Source: Mesotaenium endlicherianum
Taxonomy: Eukaryota > Streptophyta > Zygnematophyceae > Zygnematales > Mesotaeniaceae
DNA length: 40,431 nucleotides
Assembly: GCA_009602735.1 (NCBI GenBank)
Contig: WELA01008858.1
Span: 1-40,431, forward strand
Reading direction: 5' to 3'
Shown: in pieces, positions 31,365-40,431 of the stretch
How positions within the stretch are numbered: the stretch's first letter is position 1
Layout of the letters: the number at the start of each line of letters is the position of its first letter
Position numbers and translations under genes: made by a program
Notes under the pieces: model-generated
The model's database searches: none
Told to the model about the DNA's origin: nothing
The model's input: only the letters and a program-made list of their open reading frames with translations

Positions 31365-32890
31365 ATGGCTATCCCATTCGACGCCACCGCCATCACTCTG
31401 CGGTCCGCCATCTCCACCCCCGCAGGCCCTTCAGGTCACGCCCTGCAGCATGCCAAGAACTTCAGGGCGGGCCCGGCCCCACCGAGCTTCAACAAGCGCC
31501 ACGTGCGCGCCCCCCAGCAGGCGCGCACGCCCACTCTGCACGCCGACAATGGGACCGATGACGGGCGGTCCTTCAAGGGGCAGGCGGGTAGCCACACGCT
31601 GGGGGGCGTTGAGGCCCGACCCCTCCTCACCATAGCTGGGAAAGGCCAAGGCCACCACCACCACCACCACCACCACCACCACCACCACCATCTTCCTGCG
31701 GGGCCTGGCCTGCGCAACATGGAGGGCCCTGCAGGGTTTCTGGGCCCCAGGCCTGGCGCGAGCAGGAGTGTGGGCCACATGAGTGCCATCGCTCTCCCTT
31801 CTGGGGGGCATGCTGCGGGCGCCCACGGGCGGTTGCCCGTGCCTCAGGGGTGGAGGCAGCAGGGGTCGCTGCCTGCGCGCAGGGGCCCTGCCCAGCCGCA
31901 CCTCCCTTCTGAGCGAGCCAGAGATAACAACAGCCCAGGCATGGTTCCAGCCACCCACTCTAGCCGAGAGTTCCTTTGCCTTGTAGTAGCTTCCATCATC
32001 GGCCGGGGTGGTGTTCTAGCGGGTAGCTCAACACCCCCAGGCAGGCATGGCTGCTGCTGACGTCGCAGGTCTGTCGTGCCTGCCGTGGAAAGCTGTGTGC
32101 AGACGGAGCTGTGGCGGCGCTGGGGGCTGATTTCGGGAGGAGGCGGTCGACGCGCATGGTGTCCAAGTTGCACCTGGGGCGCCAAAGGCCCAACATGGGC
32201 AAGCACAGCGCGTGCGCCGAGGAGGCCGCGGAGGAGCTGGTGGGCCTGCAGCTGCACTCCTCCAATGGAAGCAGCGGCGGCAGGAAGGATGCGGACGCGG
32301 CGGACGTGGAGTCTGGCGTGGCGCTGTGCCTGGACCGGTGGGCGGTGCAGCTCGCGTGCCTGGAGGACTACTCGTACGTGCTGCGCGAGATGGGCAACCG
32401 CGGCGACTGGCAGAAGGCCCTCGCCTGCTTCGACTGGATGGTCAAGCGCCAGGAGGTGGGCTGCTGCTCCCCGCCCACCTCCTCCCATGCGCCCTTGGAG
32501 CCCTGCCCTTTTTCCTGCCTGTCTCGCCGGCCTCTTGTCTTCTAGCCCCCCCTGCCTGCCTGCCTACAATTCTTCGCATGTGAGGAGGAGAAGGGATGCC
32601 TGTTTACTGGCTAATCCAGAGGGGGGAGGGTGAGTGTGGTGGCAGGAGGGGGCAAAGGACCTTCAGGGCTCGGCGGATTGGGGCAAGCTGGCCAGCACCA
32701 CCATTGCTACACTGGGCCGGCTGGGTCACGTGGAGGCGGCGCGTGCGGTCTTCCAGCGCGCGCGCGCCGCTGGCATGGGCTCCAACGTCTACGCCTTTTC
32801 CGCTCTCCTCAGCGCCTACGGTGATCCCTCGCCCCCCCCCAAAACCCCGCCAGTTCCTCCTTTCTTCCCTCTTTCTGTGTCAATGCGTGC

Positions 32891-32932
<42 letters not shown>

Positions 32933-33203
32933 GTGTGCACGTGTGAGGTCTGCGTGTGTGATATATCGGCAGGGTATGCGTAGCCTGAGGTATGCAATTG
33001 GCAACGGGGGTGGGGGTGCAGGGCGGAGCGGCCGGAGCAGCGAGGTGCTCGAGTTGTTCCAGCAGATGAAGGACGAGGGCTGCCGCCCCAACCTCATCAC
33101 GTACAACACCGTCATCGACGCGTGTGCCAAGGGCGGCGTGGAGCTGGAGAAGGCGTGGGCGCTGTTCCAGGAGATGCAGGCCAGCGGCGTCAGCCCCGAT
33201 CGG
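31365..33203 (+). CDS. GUN1: GUN1 (plastid PPR protein), 5' exons only, copy 1
   Basis: GC-rich exons. The first (from an ATG at 31365; an in-frame open stretch reaches back to 31194) encodes a low-complexity N-terminal region with 13 His in a row (31653-31691), probably transit peptide plus linker. A frame change at about 32000-32100 implies an intron whose borders I cannot fix. Later exons are clear: to 32455, 32667-32820, 33022-33203, with GT..AG borders and matching phases. They read LEDYSYVLREMGNRGDW, SNVYAFSALLSAYGRSGR and RPNLITYNTVIDACAKGG, the start of the PPR array and close to land-plant GUN1. The remaining PPRs and the SMR domain are not in the window. GUN1 acts in plastid protein homeostasis and, in flowering plants, retrograde signalling. 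Confidence 0.85.
32891..32938 (+). repeat. (GT)n microsatellite in a GUN1 intron
   Basis: An almost pure GT run with one or two GC interruptions, inside the intron 32821-33021. The same run recurs at 39992-40039. Confidence 0.85.
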
Positions 33204-33330
33204 GTATGCTGGTTGCTCCCTTGACAGGCTGGAGAGGCAAGCACACGGGTACTGCTGCCATGGGTTGAATGATTAACTTCTGGCTGGCAGGACCAACCAT
33301 GCCGGGGAAGGGGGGGGGGGGGGGGGGGGG

Positions 33331-33331
33331 N
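33331..33331. other. N at a poly-G run, probable contig join
   Basis: It follows about 20 G in a GUN1 intron. The window end (40431) is at the same position of the second copy, after the same G run, so the run is a sequencing break point. Confidence 0.8.
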
Positions 33332-33718
33332 TCCCGCCAGAGCAGCGTGCAGTGTTGTGTGCTGGCAGTGCCGAGTGCAGCGCCGCCCTGCCCCCTTCCT
33401 CTTACTGGCTTACGACCAACAGGCTGGCAGGCGCATCCCCTGGAAGCTGCAGCTGCACGCAAGTGCTCTGCAGTTGCCGGCACATGCGGCTGCGCCACTT
33501 CATGCGCGACGCAGTCAGTCCCGCGCTCTGCAGGTATGTATATATATATGTATATATATCTATATATATGTACACGTATATACATATATATACATGTATA
33601 TATGTATGTATCCTTAAATCTATATATTTATTAAAATTCTTATAAGGACAGGCATATAACAACATATACATATATTTATATACATATATATATGTGTGTG
33701 TGTGCACATCGCTGTGCG
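33332..33718. other. 387-bp spacer before repeat copy 2
   Basis: The only sequence separating the two copies. It has no PPR or other coding signal, so it does not continue GUN1. From 33536 it is rich in (TA)n/(TG)n microsatellite. It joins copy 2 without an N, which suggests that it belongs upstream of that block, that is, in intron 3 of the GTPase gene. Confidence 0.6.
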
Positions 33719-34171
33719 CATAACCTTGGCGCACTTGCTTACCTAAATACAACACTCTACATGCGCACGTACGCACTGTGGGCCAAGGGGGCAGCAGCTG
33801 TCAAGCACTCACACCCCGGGCTCCTCAGACTTCTCAGACCTCTCAGACTCCAGGGCCCTGCACCTTAGACCCTAAACCCCCCCCCTCCACCCCCCTCCTT
33901 TCTCCATCCCCTTCCTCCCTCCTCCTTCACACATAGGGAGGATTGACACTGTCAGGGACTACCAGATACAGAGAGGATTCACAACAATACAGTCGAATAC
34001 AAGCCACAATCAAGCCCAACCGTGAGGACAAGTTGACATACACGTGAAAGCAGACACCTTCTTGTACTTGCCAGCAGGACAGCAACTGACCATCGTCATC
34101 TCCCGCACGCATACTACCAGAGCCGTTGCACCAACACTACACGCCATTGCACACCTGTGCATGCTGCTTAC

Positions 34172-35202
34172 ATCAGGATGAGTGGATGCCATGGGAATGC
34201 GCGCGTCCCGCACTTCGAGCACAATGTCCACCCACTTGAGCTGCTCCTTGAGGGCTCTCTCGGCCTTGGCTATGTGCCCAGGATACCACTGCATGGTGCC
34301 AGCCCCATGTGCGGCAGAATTAGTACCACATTGCTCACCCTTACACATGACAAGGCCATCGCCAGGCTGCGCGTTCCAATCCTCCATCTTATACTCCTCT
34401 TTAACAGGCTCAGAGGTAAGTCGTGAAATACATTTTACTTGCCGTGATTCATGAAAAGTACTTAGCATAGCAACTACGGGCATGAAATCCTCAAGAGCTT
34501 TCATGGGTGTTCATACAACACACCTTCACCATCCGTAGAGGCAACAACTCAGCCAGCATATGCTCATTCATATACTCTCATCATTTTTTTTTCACCGTGC
34601 ATATAATAAGGCGCATGTATCCACATACGCCCTTCTGTGAATGAAGCCACATATACCTGGACAAGTCGTACAGTACGGGTCATATAAGACAAGTCCGCCT
34701 CCAGGTCTGCCCACTCCAGCCTCTTTGCAGCATCTGAAGACGATTGCATTGCTTCCTCGATTGATAAAGCTTGGACGATCGAACTCGCTGACACCTGTGC
34801 TCGAGAAATGTTACAGTGACTTTCAGAAGCAGTTAACTGCCAACTTCGATTAAATATTGCTCACACTGCTGATGCTGCTGATGCACAACCTTTCTTTGAC
34901 TAACCTGTGATAGACACTGCAATAAAATGCTGAGTTGGACACTTTGAAAGACAACCATAAAGCACACGATCAACCTGGGAACAAATGCTTACCCGACTAT
35001 TGACTCGTCTCTGACCAGAAATATGTGCAGTGGAAAACCCCCGGTCCCCATTGATAGACAAGCTCTGCAAATTACGAAGGACTACAGATGGTCTGCAGGT
35101 CACATGACAGCATTCTTTCTTAGTATCATACGATGTTGACGGAGAAGGTGAGCAGGAGCGGTTGCTCAAAAGCGAAGGACCGGAGAAACTAATAGCGTGC
35201 AT
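34172..35202 (-). CDS. DGP3: GTPase exons 1-3, copy 2 (partial)
   Basis: Exons 35202-34993, 34794-34657 and 34408-34172 repeat exons 1-3 of the DGP3-like gene. Exons 4-9 do not follow to the left, where the spacer and copy 1 of GUN1 lie. If the duplication were real this would be a truncated gene coding only for the transit peptide and WYPGH segment, without the G4, G1 or G3 GTPase motifs. I think it is the same gene assembled twice. Confidence 0.8.
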
Positions 35203-35413
35203 TATCGCATGCCAAGGAACGACCTAAAGCTGCACTTCCGACATGAATATGTGAATGGCCTGAGCAAAGAGAATACTATCATGAACTCAGCACGCCAAAT
35301 TTCTCTCTGTAGATCATAGGCGTGCAACTGGATGCAATCTGAGTCCCTGGGTGCCCCCTATATTTAGTTCCGCTGTGGCTTTGTCTGCAGGGTCTCATGC
35401 AGTGCCAGCCTTA

Positions 35414-36135
35414 GGGCCAGTTTACAGTGGCCAAATCGATGCCGGGTCGATTGATTGGAAAGTACTTCGCTGTACCTTGAAGTACATTTTCCAATTTTAG
35501 CGCGATGAAACTGGTGTTTACAGTGGTGTCAAGGCGCGACGCGATTGATTGAAGTTTGTGAAGAATTTGATTGAACTTTCTGGTTTCAATCAATCGACCT
35601 CGCCTTTTCAATTCTGCTCGAGAGCAGAATTGAAATTCTGGAATGTGTTCGACCTCTCAAATGACCCCTCCTCGACGACCACTCGATCGATAAGGACTGT
35701 CGGTATTAGGTAGGGGAATCAAATAAGGATGTACCCGTGGAGTACTTTCTTTTTTTGCTAACGATTTCGAGACGACAAGAAGTAGAGGAAAAAAATATTC
35801 GCGTCCACCAAGTTTCTACACAACACTCGTCTCTGAACGTATCGCGCACAGATTTGTCTAATTTTAAGAGCAAGACGAACGATGCACGATGTTAGAATAT
35901 GCTTTGTGAGGCCTGACCGAGCCCGAAAATGAAGCGGAGACGAAACGCGACATTATGTGGAGGGGATTGTACCATTTCCCTCAATCAATTTTGTGCCTGT
36001 GCACTGTGAACGCTTTTTTGTTTAGCTGTTTGAAACTTGGTCGTCTATTTTGTCTTCGTCGTTTCAATCTCGTAATTTTCAATTCCCCTATTTGCGTTGA
36101 TCAATCGAGTGCCTGTGGCCACTGTAAACTGGCCC
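35414..36135. mobile_element. MITE copy 1, in repeat copy 2
   Basis: Identical counterpart of the element at 28313-29034, with the same TTA flanks and palindrome. Confidence 0.8.
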
Positions 36136-36138
36136 TTA

Positions 36139-36920
36139 CAGTGGGCAAATCGATAGCGACTTGATTGATTGAAAGGTACGAACCGGTACCTACAGGTACA
36201 TTTTCAATTTGAGCGCAATAAAATTTACAGTGGTCTTTAGGCGCGACGTGATTGATGGAAGTTGGCAAAAAAATTGATTGAACTTCGTGGTTTCAATCAA
36301 TCAAACTCGGATTTTCAAACCTGCTCTCGAGCAGGTTTGAGAATCTGAGATGTGTTCGACCCCTCGAATGACCCCTCCTCGACGATCACTCGATCGACAA
36401 GGACTGACGGTATTAGGTAGGGGATGCATATAAGGATATACTCATGGTGTACTTTACTTTTTTTGGCAACGATTTCGGGACGACAAGGAGTAGAGAAAAA
36501 AAATTCATATGTATACTGTTATCCCTCCCTCGCTATTTGGGAAATGCCAATACAATAGTTTCTATTGCATGAGCAGGCTATGGTGTATTTATGTTCACGG
36601 CTGTTTACGGCTGGTGAGGATGTGAGGTTTCGGCACCCAAAGGTCATTTTTTAAGAGCAAGATGCACGATGCACGATGTTAAAGTATGATTTGTGAGGTC
36701 TGACCGAGCCCGGAAATTACGCGGAGACGAAGCGCGACATTATGTGGAGGGGATTTTACCATTTCCCTCGATCAATTTGTGCCTGTGCACTAAACGCTTT
36801 TTTATTTAGCTGTTTGAAACTTGGTCGTCTATTTTGTCTTCGTCGCTTCGATCTCGTAATTTTCAATTCCGCAATTCGCGTTGATCCAATTGAGTGCCTG
36901 TGGCCACTGTAAACTGGGCC
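36139..36920. mobile_element. MITE copy 2, in repeat copy 2
   Basis: Identical counterpart of the element at 29038-29819. Confidence 0.8.
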
Positions 36921-36923
36921 TTA

Positions 36924-38291
36924 GCCTACTGTTGAAGTTGATACCAGTTGAAACTACCGTCTTCCTCAACTTACGACTTTTTTCACGTCATTCAGTTCAT
37001 AAATAACTCGATCTCAGCCTACATGCTTCGCTCGCGCACATACTGCCCCTTAAGCAAGTTCTGACGTCACTTTTGACACGGCCAAAGAAGTTAGCAGTAT
37101 CCCTCTGTCGCCCTCGACCCCTATACTTTTACAGCATCAACCTGGCATCAACATCCAAAATTGGCCAAAACCAGCCAACAAGCTGCAAATATCGGCGGGG
37201 CCCTTGTCAAATTTCGTTATTGCGACGTCCGACTTGTGAATTCAACACGTGCTTTGTCGTGCGTCGTTTTCGAGATGCTTTTAGTCGAGCTCGCCCACAC
37301 GCGCTATACCTCCTGAAGTGCCGAGCACTCAATGTTCTCTCCGGAAACCACATCACCTCCTTCACGTCGCACTATCTTATTCACATACTGTATGGAAAGT
37401 ACCTGGCTGCAGATACGTTGTAATTATCCGTTACCTTCCTCTCGCATTTGTTCGGGTTAAGTTGTTCCATAACTGCTGTTATTGGTTCACATGATGTACG
37501 AGAGGCGTGCGCATGACGGGCTGTAGCCTGTAGCTACTTTGAAATGCGCGTCGTCTATTTTGACATATTCGGTACAGAAGTGCTCTGCTAGTACCCATGT
37601 TGCTATTGGGGAGCTTATAAACTGATCTACTCGTCTCTGCGCTATTTCTAGATCTTGGTAGCTATCGTGCAAGATCAGGCCCTTTCATATTCGCCTTTGC
37701 AAGCCCTCAGTGCCTGGGGTAGTGAAAGTCTGCACGATTACTCTCAGCTTGCCGTAACGTTCCTTCTGTGAGCCCGCACCTATTCGAACTGTCTGAGCTG
37801 GTGGTCCATAGTTGCTCAACGACCTGTTCTAGAGGCCTTTGCAGTTGACTGGTCAATGCGTAAAAGAATGTGGTCTTTGCACGAGTCTTCCCCTTGGGTA
37901 CATGCGGGTCGACGCTCCAGTTTGTACATATAGGGGGGCATGCTTCAAGGAAATAGACAGACTGTGTTCACCTGTAGCTTATGATGATCTTGTTTCCGGC
38001 AGCGTTGGCTCAGTCAGAATCTGACTTGAATTTCCCCGCCCCTGATGTAGACGTGGAAAAGCCAGCTTGAGTTGAAGCATCCACATACCAAGGCTTGAGC
38101 TATGGACCTCAATGCGGGTGCAATTGATGTGCAACCTCCTTCTCCACATATGAATGTCACGTTGGGAAAAGAAGGTCAGAAATTACAATGCATTAGGGTC
38201 AGCTCAAACATAGGAGGGCTGACATAACATCGCGCACCCACTCCTATTTTGCTCCCGGCCAAATTTAGCGTAGCGGCAAGTTTCTGTTAAG
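36924..38291. other. Intergenic region upstream of GUN1, repeat copy 2
   Basis: Counterpart of 29823-31190; no gene recognised. Confidence 0.4.
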
Positions 38292-38465
38292 TAGGGCAGA
38301 AGTCTGCGGACTTCTTTTGACATTTCGAGGCGACTAAAAAAGGGCAAGCTGGCTGCGGGTGCCCCCGCCCCGGTGGAGGCGGTGGTGACTGCCATCGAAG
38401 TCGTTAAGAGCTTCATCCTCGACTTCTTCCACAGCCGGAAATTTTTCCAGGCTGGCGACCCCAGC

Positions 38466-39991
38466 ATGGCTATCCCATTCGACGCCACCGCCATCACTCT
38501 GCGGTCCGCCATCTCCACCCCCGCAGGCCCTTCAGGTCACGCCCTGCAGCATGCCAAGAACTTCAGGGCGGGCCCGGCCCCACCGAGCTTCAACAAGCGC
38601 CACGTGCGCGCCCCCCAGCAGGCGCGCACGCCCACTCTGCACGCCGACAATGGGACCGATGACGGGCGGTCCTTCAAGGGGCAGGCGGGTAGCCACACGC
38701 TGGGGGGCGTTGAGGCCCGACCCCTCCTCACCATAGCTGGGAAAGGCCAAGGCCACCACCACCACCACCACCACCACCACCACCACCACCATCTTCCTGC
38801 GGGGCCTGGCCTGCGCAACATGGAGGGCCCTGCAGGGTTTCTGGGCCCCAGGCCTGGCGCGAGCAGGAGTGTGGGCCACATGAGTGCCATCGCTCTCCCT
38901 TCTGGGGGGCATGCTGCGGGCGCCCACGGGCGGTTGCCCGTGCCTCAGGGGTGGAGGCAGCAGGGGTCGCTGCCTGCGCGCAGGGGCCCTGCCCAGCCGC
39001 ACCTCCCTTCTGAGCGAGCCAGAGATAACAACAGCCCAGGCATGGTTCCAGCCACCCACTCTAGCCGAGAGTTCCTTTGCCTTGTAGTAGCTTCCATCAT
39101 CGGCCGGGGTGGTGTTCTAGCGGGTAGCTCAACACCCCCAGGCAGGCATGGCTGCTGCTGACGTCGCAGGTCTGTCGTGCCTGCCGTGGAAAGCTGTGTG
39201 CAGACGGAGCTGTGGCGGCGCTGGGGGCTGATTTCGGGAGGAGGCGGTCGACGCGCATGGTGTCCAAGTTGCACCTGGGGCGCCAAAGGCCCAACATGGG
39301 CAAGCACAGCGCGTGCGCCGAGGAGGCCGCGGAGGAGCTGGTGGGCCTGCAGCTGCACTCCTCCAATGGAAGCAGCGGCGGCAGGAAGGATGCGGACGCG
39401 GCGGACGTGGAGTCTGGCGTGGCGCTGTGCCTGGACCGGTGGGCGGTGCAGCTCGCGTGCCTGGAGGACTACTCGTACGTGCTGCGCGAGATGGGCAACC
39501 GCGGCGACTGGCAGAAGGCCCTCGCCTGCTTCGACTGGATGGTCAAGCGCCAGGAGGTGGGCTGCTGCTCCCCGCCCACCTCCTCCCATGCGCCCTTGGA
39601 GCCCTGCCCTTTTTCCTGCCTGTCTCGCCGGCCTCTTGTCTTCTAGCCCCCCCTGCCTGCCTGCCTACAATTCTTCGCATGTGAGGAGGAGAAGGGATGC
39701 CTGTTTACTGGCTAATCCAGAGGGGGGAGGGTGAGTGTGGTGGCAGGAGGGGGCAAAGGACCTTCAGGGCTCGGCGGATTGGGGCAAGCTGGCCAGCACC
39801 ACCATTGCTACACTGGGCCGGCTGGGTCACGTGGAGGCGGCGCGTGCGGTCTTCCAGCGCGCGCGCGCCGCTGGCATGGGCTCCAACGTCTACGCCTTTT
39901 CCGCTCTCCTCAGCGCCTACGGTGATCCCTCGCCCCCCCCCAAAACCCCGCCAGTTCCTCCTTTCTTCCCTCTTTCTGTGTCAATGCGTGC

Positions 39992-40033
<42 letters not shown>

Positions 40034-40304
40034 GTGTGCACGTGTGAGGTCTGCGTGTGTGATATATCGGCAGGGTATGCGTAGCCTGAGGTATGCAATT
40101 GGCAACGGGGGTGGGGGTGCAGGGCGGAGCGGCCGGAGCAGCGAGGTGCTCGAGTTGTTCCAGCAGATGAAGGACGAGGGCTGCCGCCCCAACCTCATCA
40201 CGTACAACACCGTCATCGACGCGTGTGCCAAGGGCGGCGTGGAGCTGGAGAAGGCGTGGGCGCTGTTCCAGGAGATGCAGGCCAGCGGCGTCAGCCCCGA
40301 TCGG
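38466..40304 (+). CDS. GUN1: GUN1 5' exons, copy 2 (cut by the window end)
   Basis: The same exons as in copy 1: N-terminal exon with poly-His, then exons ending at 39556, 39768-39921 and 40123-40304. The last intron runs into the G run at the window end, so the gene continues outside. Both copies stop at the same intron, and neither is followed by further PPR exons here. Confidence 0.83.
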
Positions 40305-40431
40305 GTATGCTGGTTGCTCCCTTGACAGGCTGGAGAGGCAAGCACACGGGTACTGCTGCCATGGGTTGAATGATTAACTTCTGGCTGGCAGGACCAACCA
40401 TGCCGGGGAAGGGGGGGGGGGGGGGGGGGGG

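Larger units (their letters stand above)
26618..33330. repeat. Large direct repeat, copy 1 (6713 bp), probable redundant contig
   Basis: It matches 33719-40431 at a constant offset of 7101; every translated segment compared is identical, and simple repeats such as the CAC, GT and T runs have equal length. Its ends coincide with the Ns at 26617 and 33331. It contains exons 1-3 of the GTPase gene, two MITEs and the 5' exons of GUN1. Confidence 0.9.
33719..40431. repeat. Large direct repeat, copy 2 (6713 bp), runs to the window end
   Basis: Same content as 26618-33330, offset 7101. It holds GTPase exons 1-3, both MITEs and the GUN1 5' exons. I treat this copy with its 387-bp spacer as the primary one, copy 1 being a contained duplicate. 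Confidence 0.9.

Noticed and set aside
31650..31695. CRISPR-like short repeat array
   Set aside because: A plain trinucleotide repeat without spacers in a eukaryotic gene.
31431..32488. Long overlapping frames on both strands in the GC-rich GUN1 region, including poly-Val and poly-Trp runs
   Set aside because: They arise from the CAC repeat and high GC content read in other frames. The later GUN1 exons fix the coding strand.
32596..33244. Frames with VCVCVC or THTHTH runs
   Set aside because: Translations of the intronic GT microsatellite.
33269..33645. Continuation of GUN1 or a small gene in the spacer
   Set aside because: No PPR motifs, and the right half is TA/TG microsatellite. One AG..GT-bounded segment (about 33430-33533) is open but matches nothing I know.
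26618..40431. A genuine recent tandem gene duplication of DGP3 and GUN1
   Set aside because: Edges coincide with Ns, homopolymers and the window end, and no divergence is seen; kept only as a minor alternative pending read depth.

Overview
The window is a nuclear segment from a green eukaryote of the streptophyte lineage (charophyte alga or early land plant; I cannot name the species). Two intron-rich genes, both predicted to act in the chloroplast, sit beside a nest of Ty3/gypsy retrotransposons with plant-type initiator-Met primer sites and chromodomain integrases. There is no operon structure, and coding signal on the right is split by GT..AG introns.

Left part (1-18680): retrotransposons of three families, nested. 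Family A element 1 (minus strand) has a 5' LTR, primer-binding site, gag and pol, with one in-frame TGA in integrase; its 3' LTR is not in the window. It is inserted in the RT of a decayed family B element (minus strand), whose 5' LTR ends at 9680 against a gag fragment of an older plus-strand family A element. That older element also holds a 5'-truncated family C element (9792-12828) and a solo family B LTR (12874-13653). It carries an extra, broken reading frame between pol and its 3' LTR (17932-18680).

In both family A and family B the gag frame overlaps the next frame by -1. The overlap contains a slippery heptamer followed by a perfect 9-10 bp hairpin with the gag TAA at its apex. This is the signature of programmed -1 frameshifting and the most interesting signal here.

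Middle (18681-23891): about 5.2 kb with no gene I recognise; it contains a diverged tandem duplication of roughly 970 bp period.

Right part (23892-40431): a nine-exon minus-strand gene for a circularly permuted YlqF/RbgA-type GTPase (DGP3-like, chloroplast ribosome biogenesis) lies head-to-head with the 5' part of a plus-strand GUN1 gene (PPR protein of plastid signalling and proteostasis). The roughly 3 kb between them holds two tandem Harbinger-like MITEs. The block 26618-33330 recurs, apparently without change, as 33719-40431. Its edges fall exactly on single Ns at homopolymer runs and on the window end, so I read the repeat as a redundant contig rather than a real duplication. The probable true order is ..26616 joined to 33332-40431.
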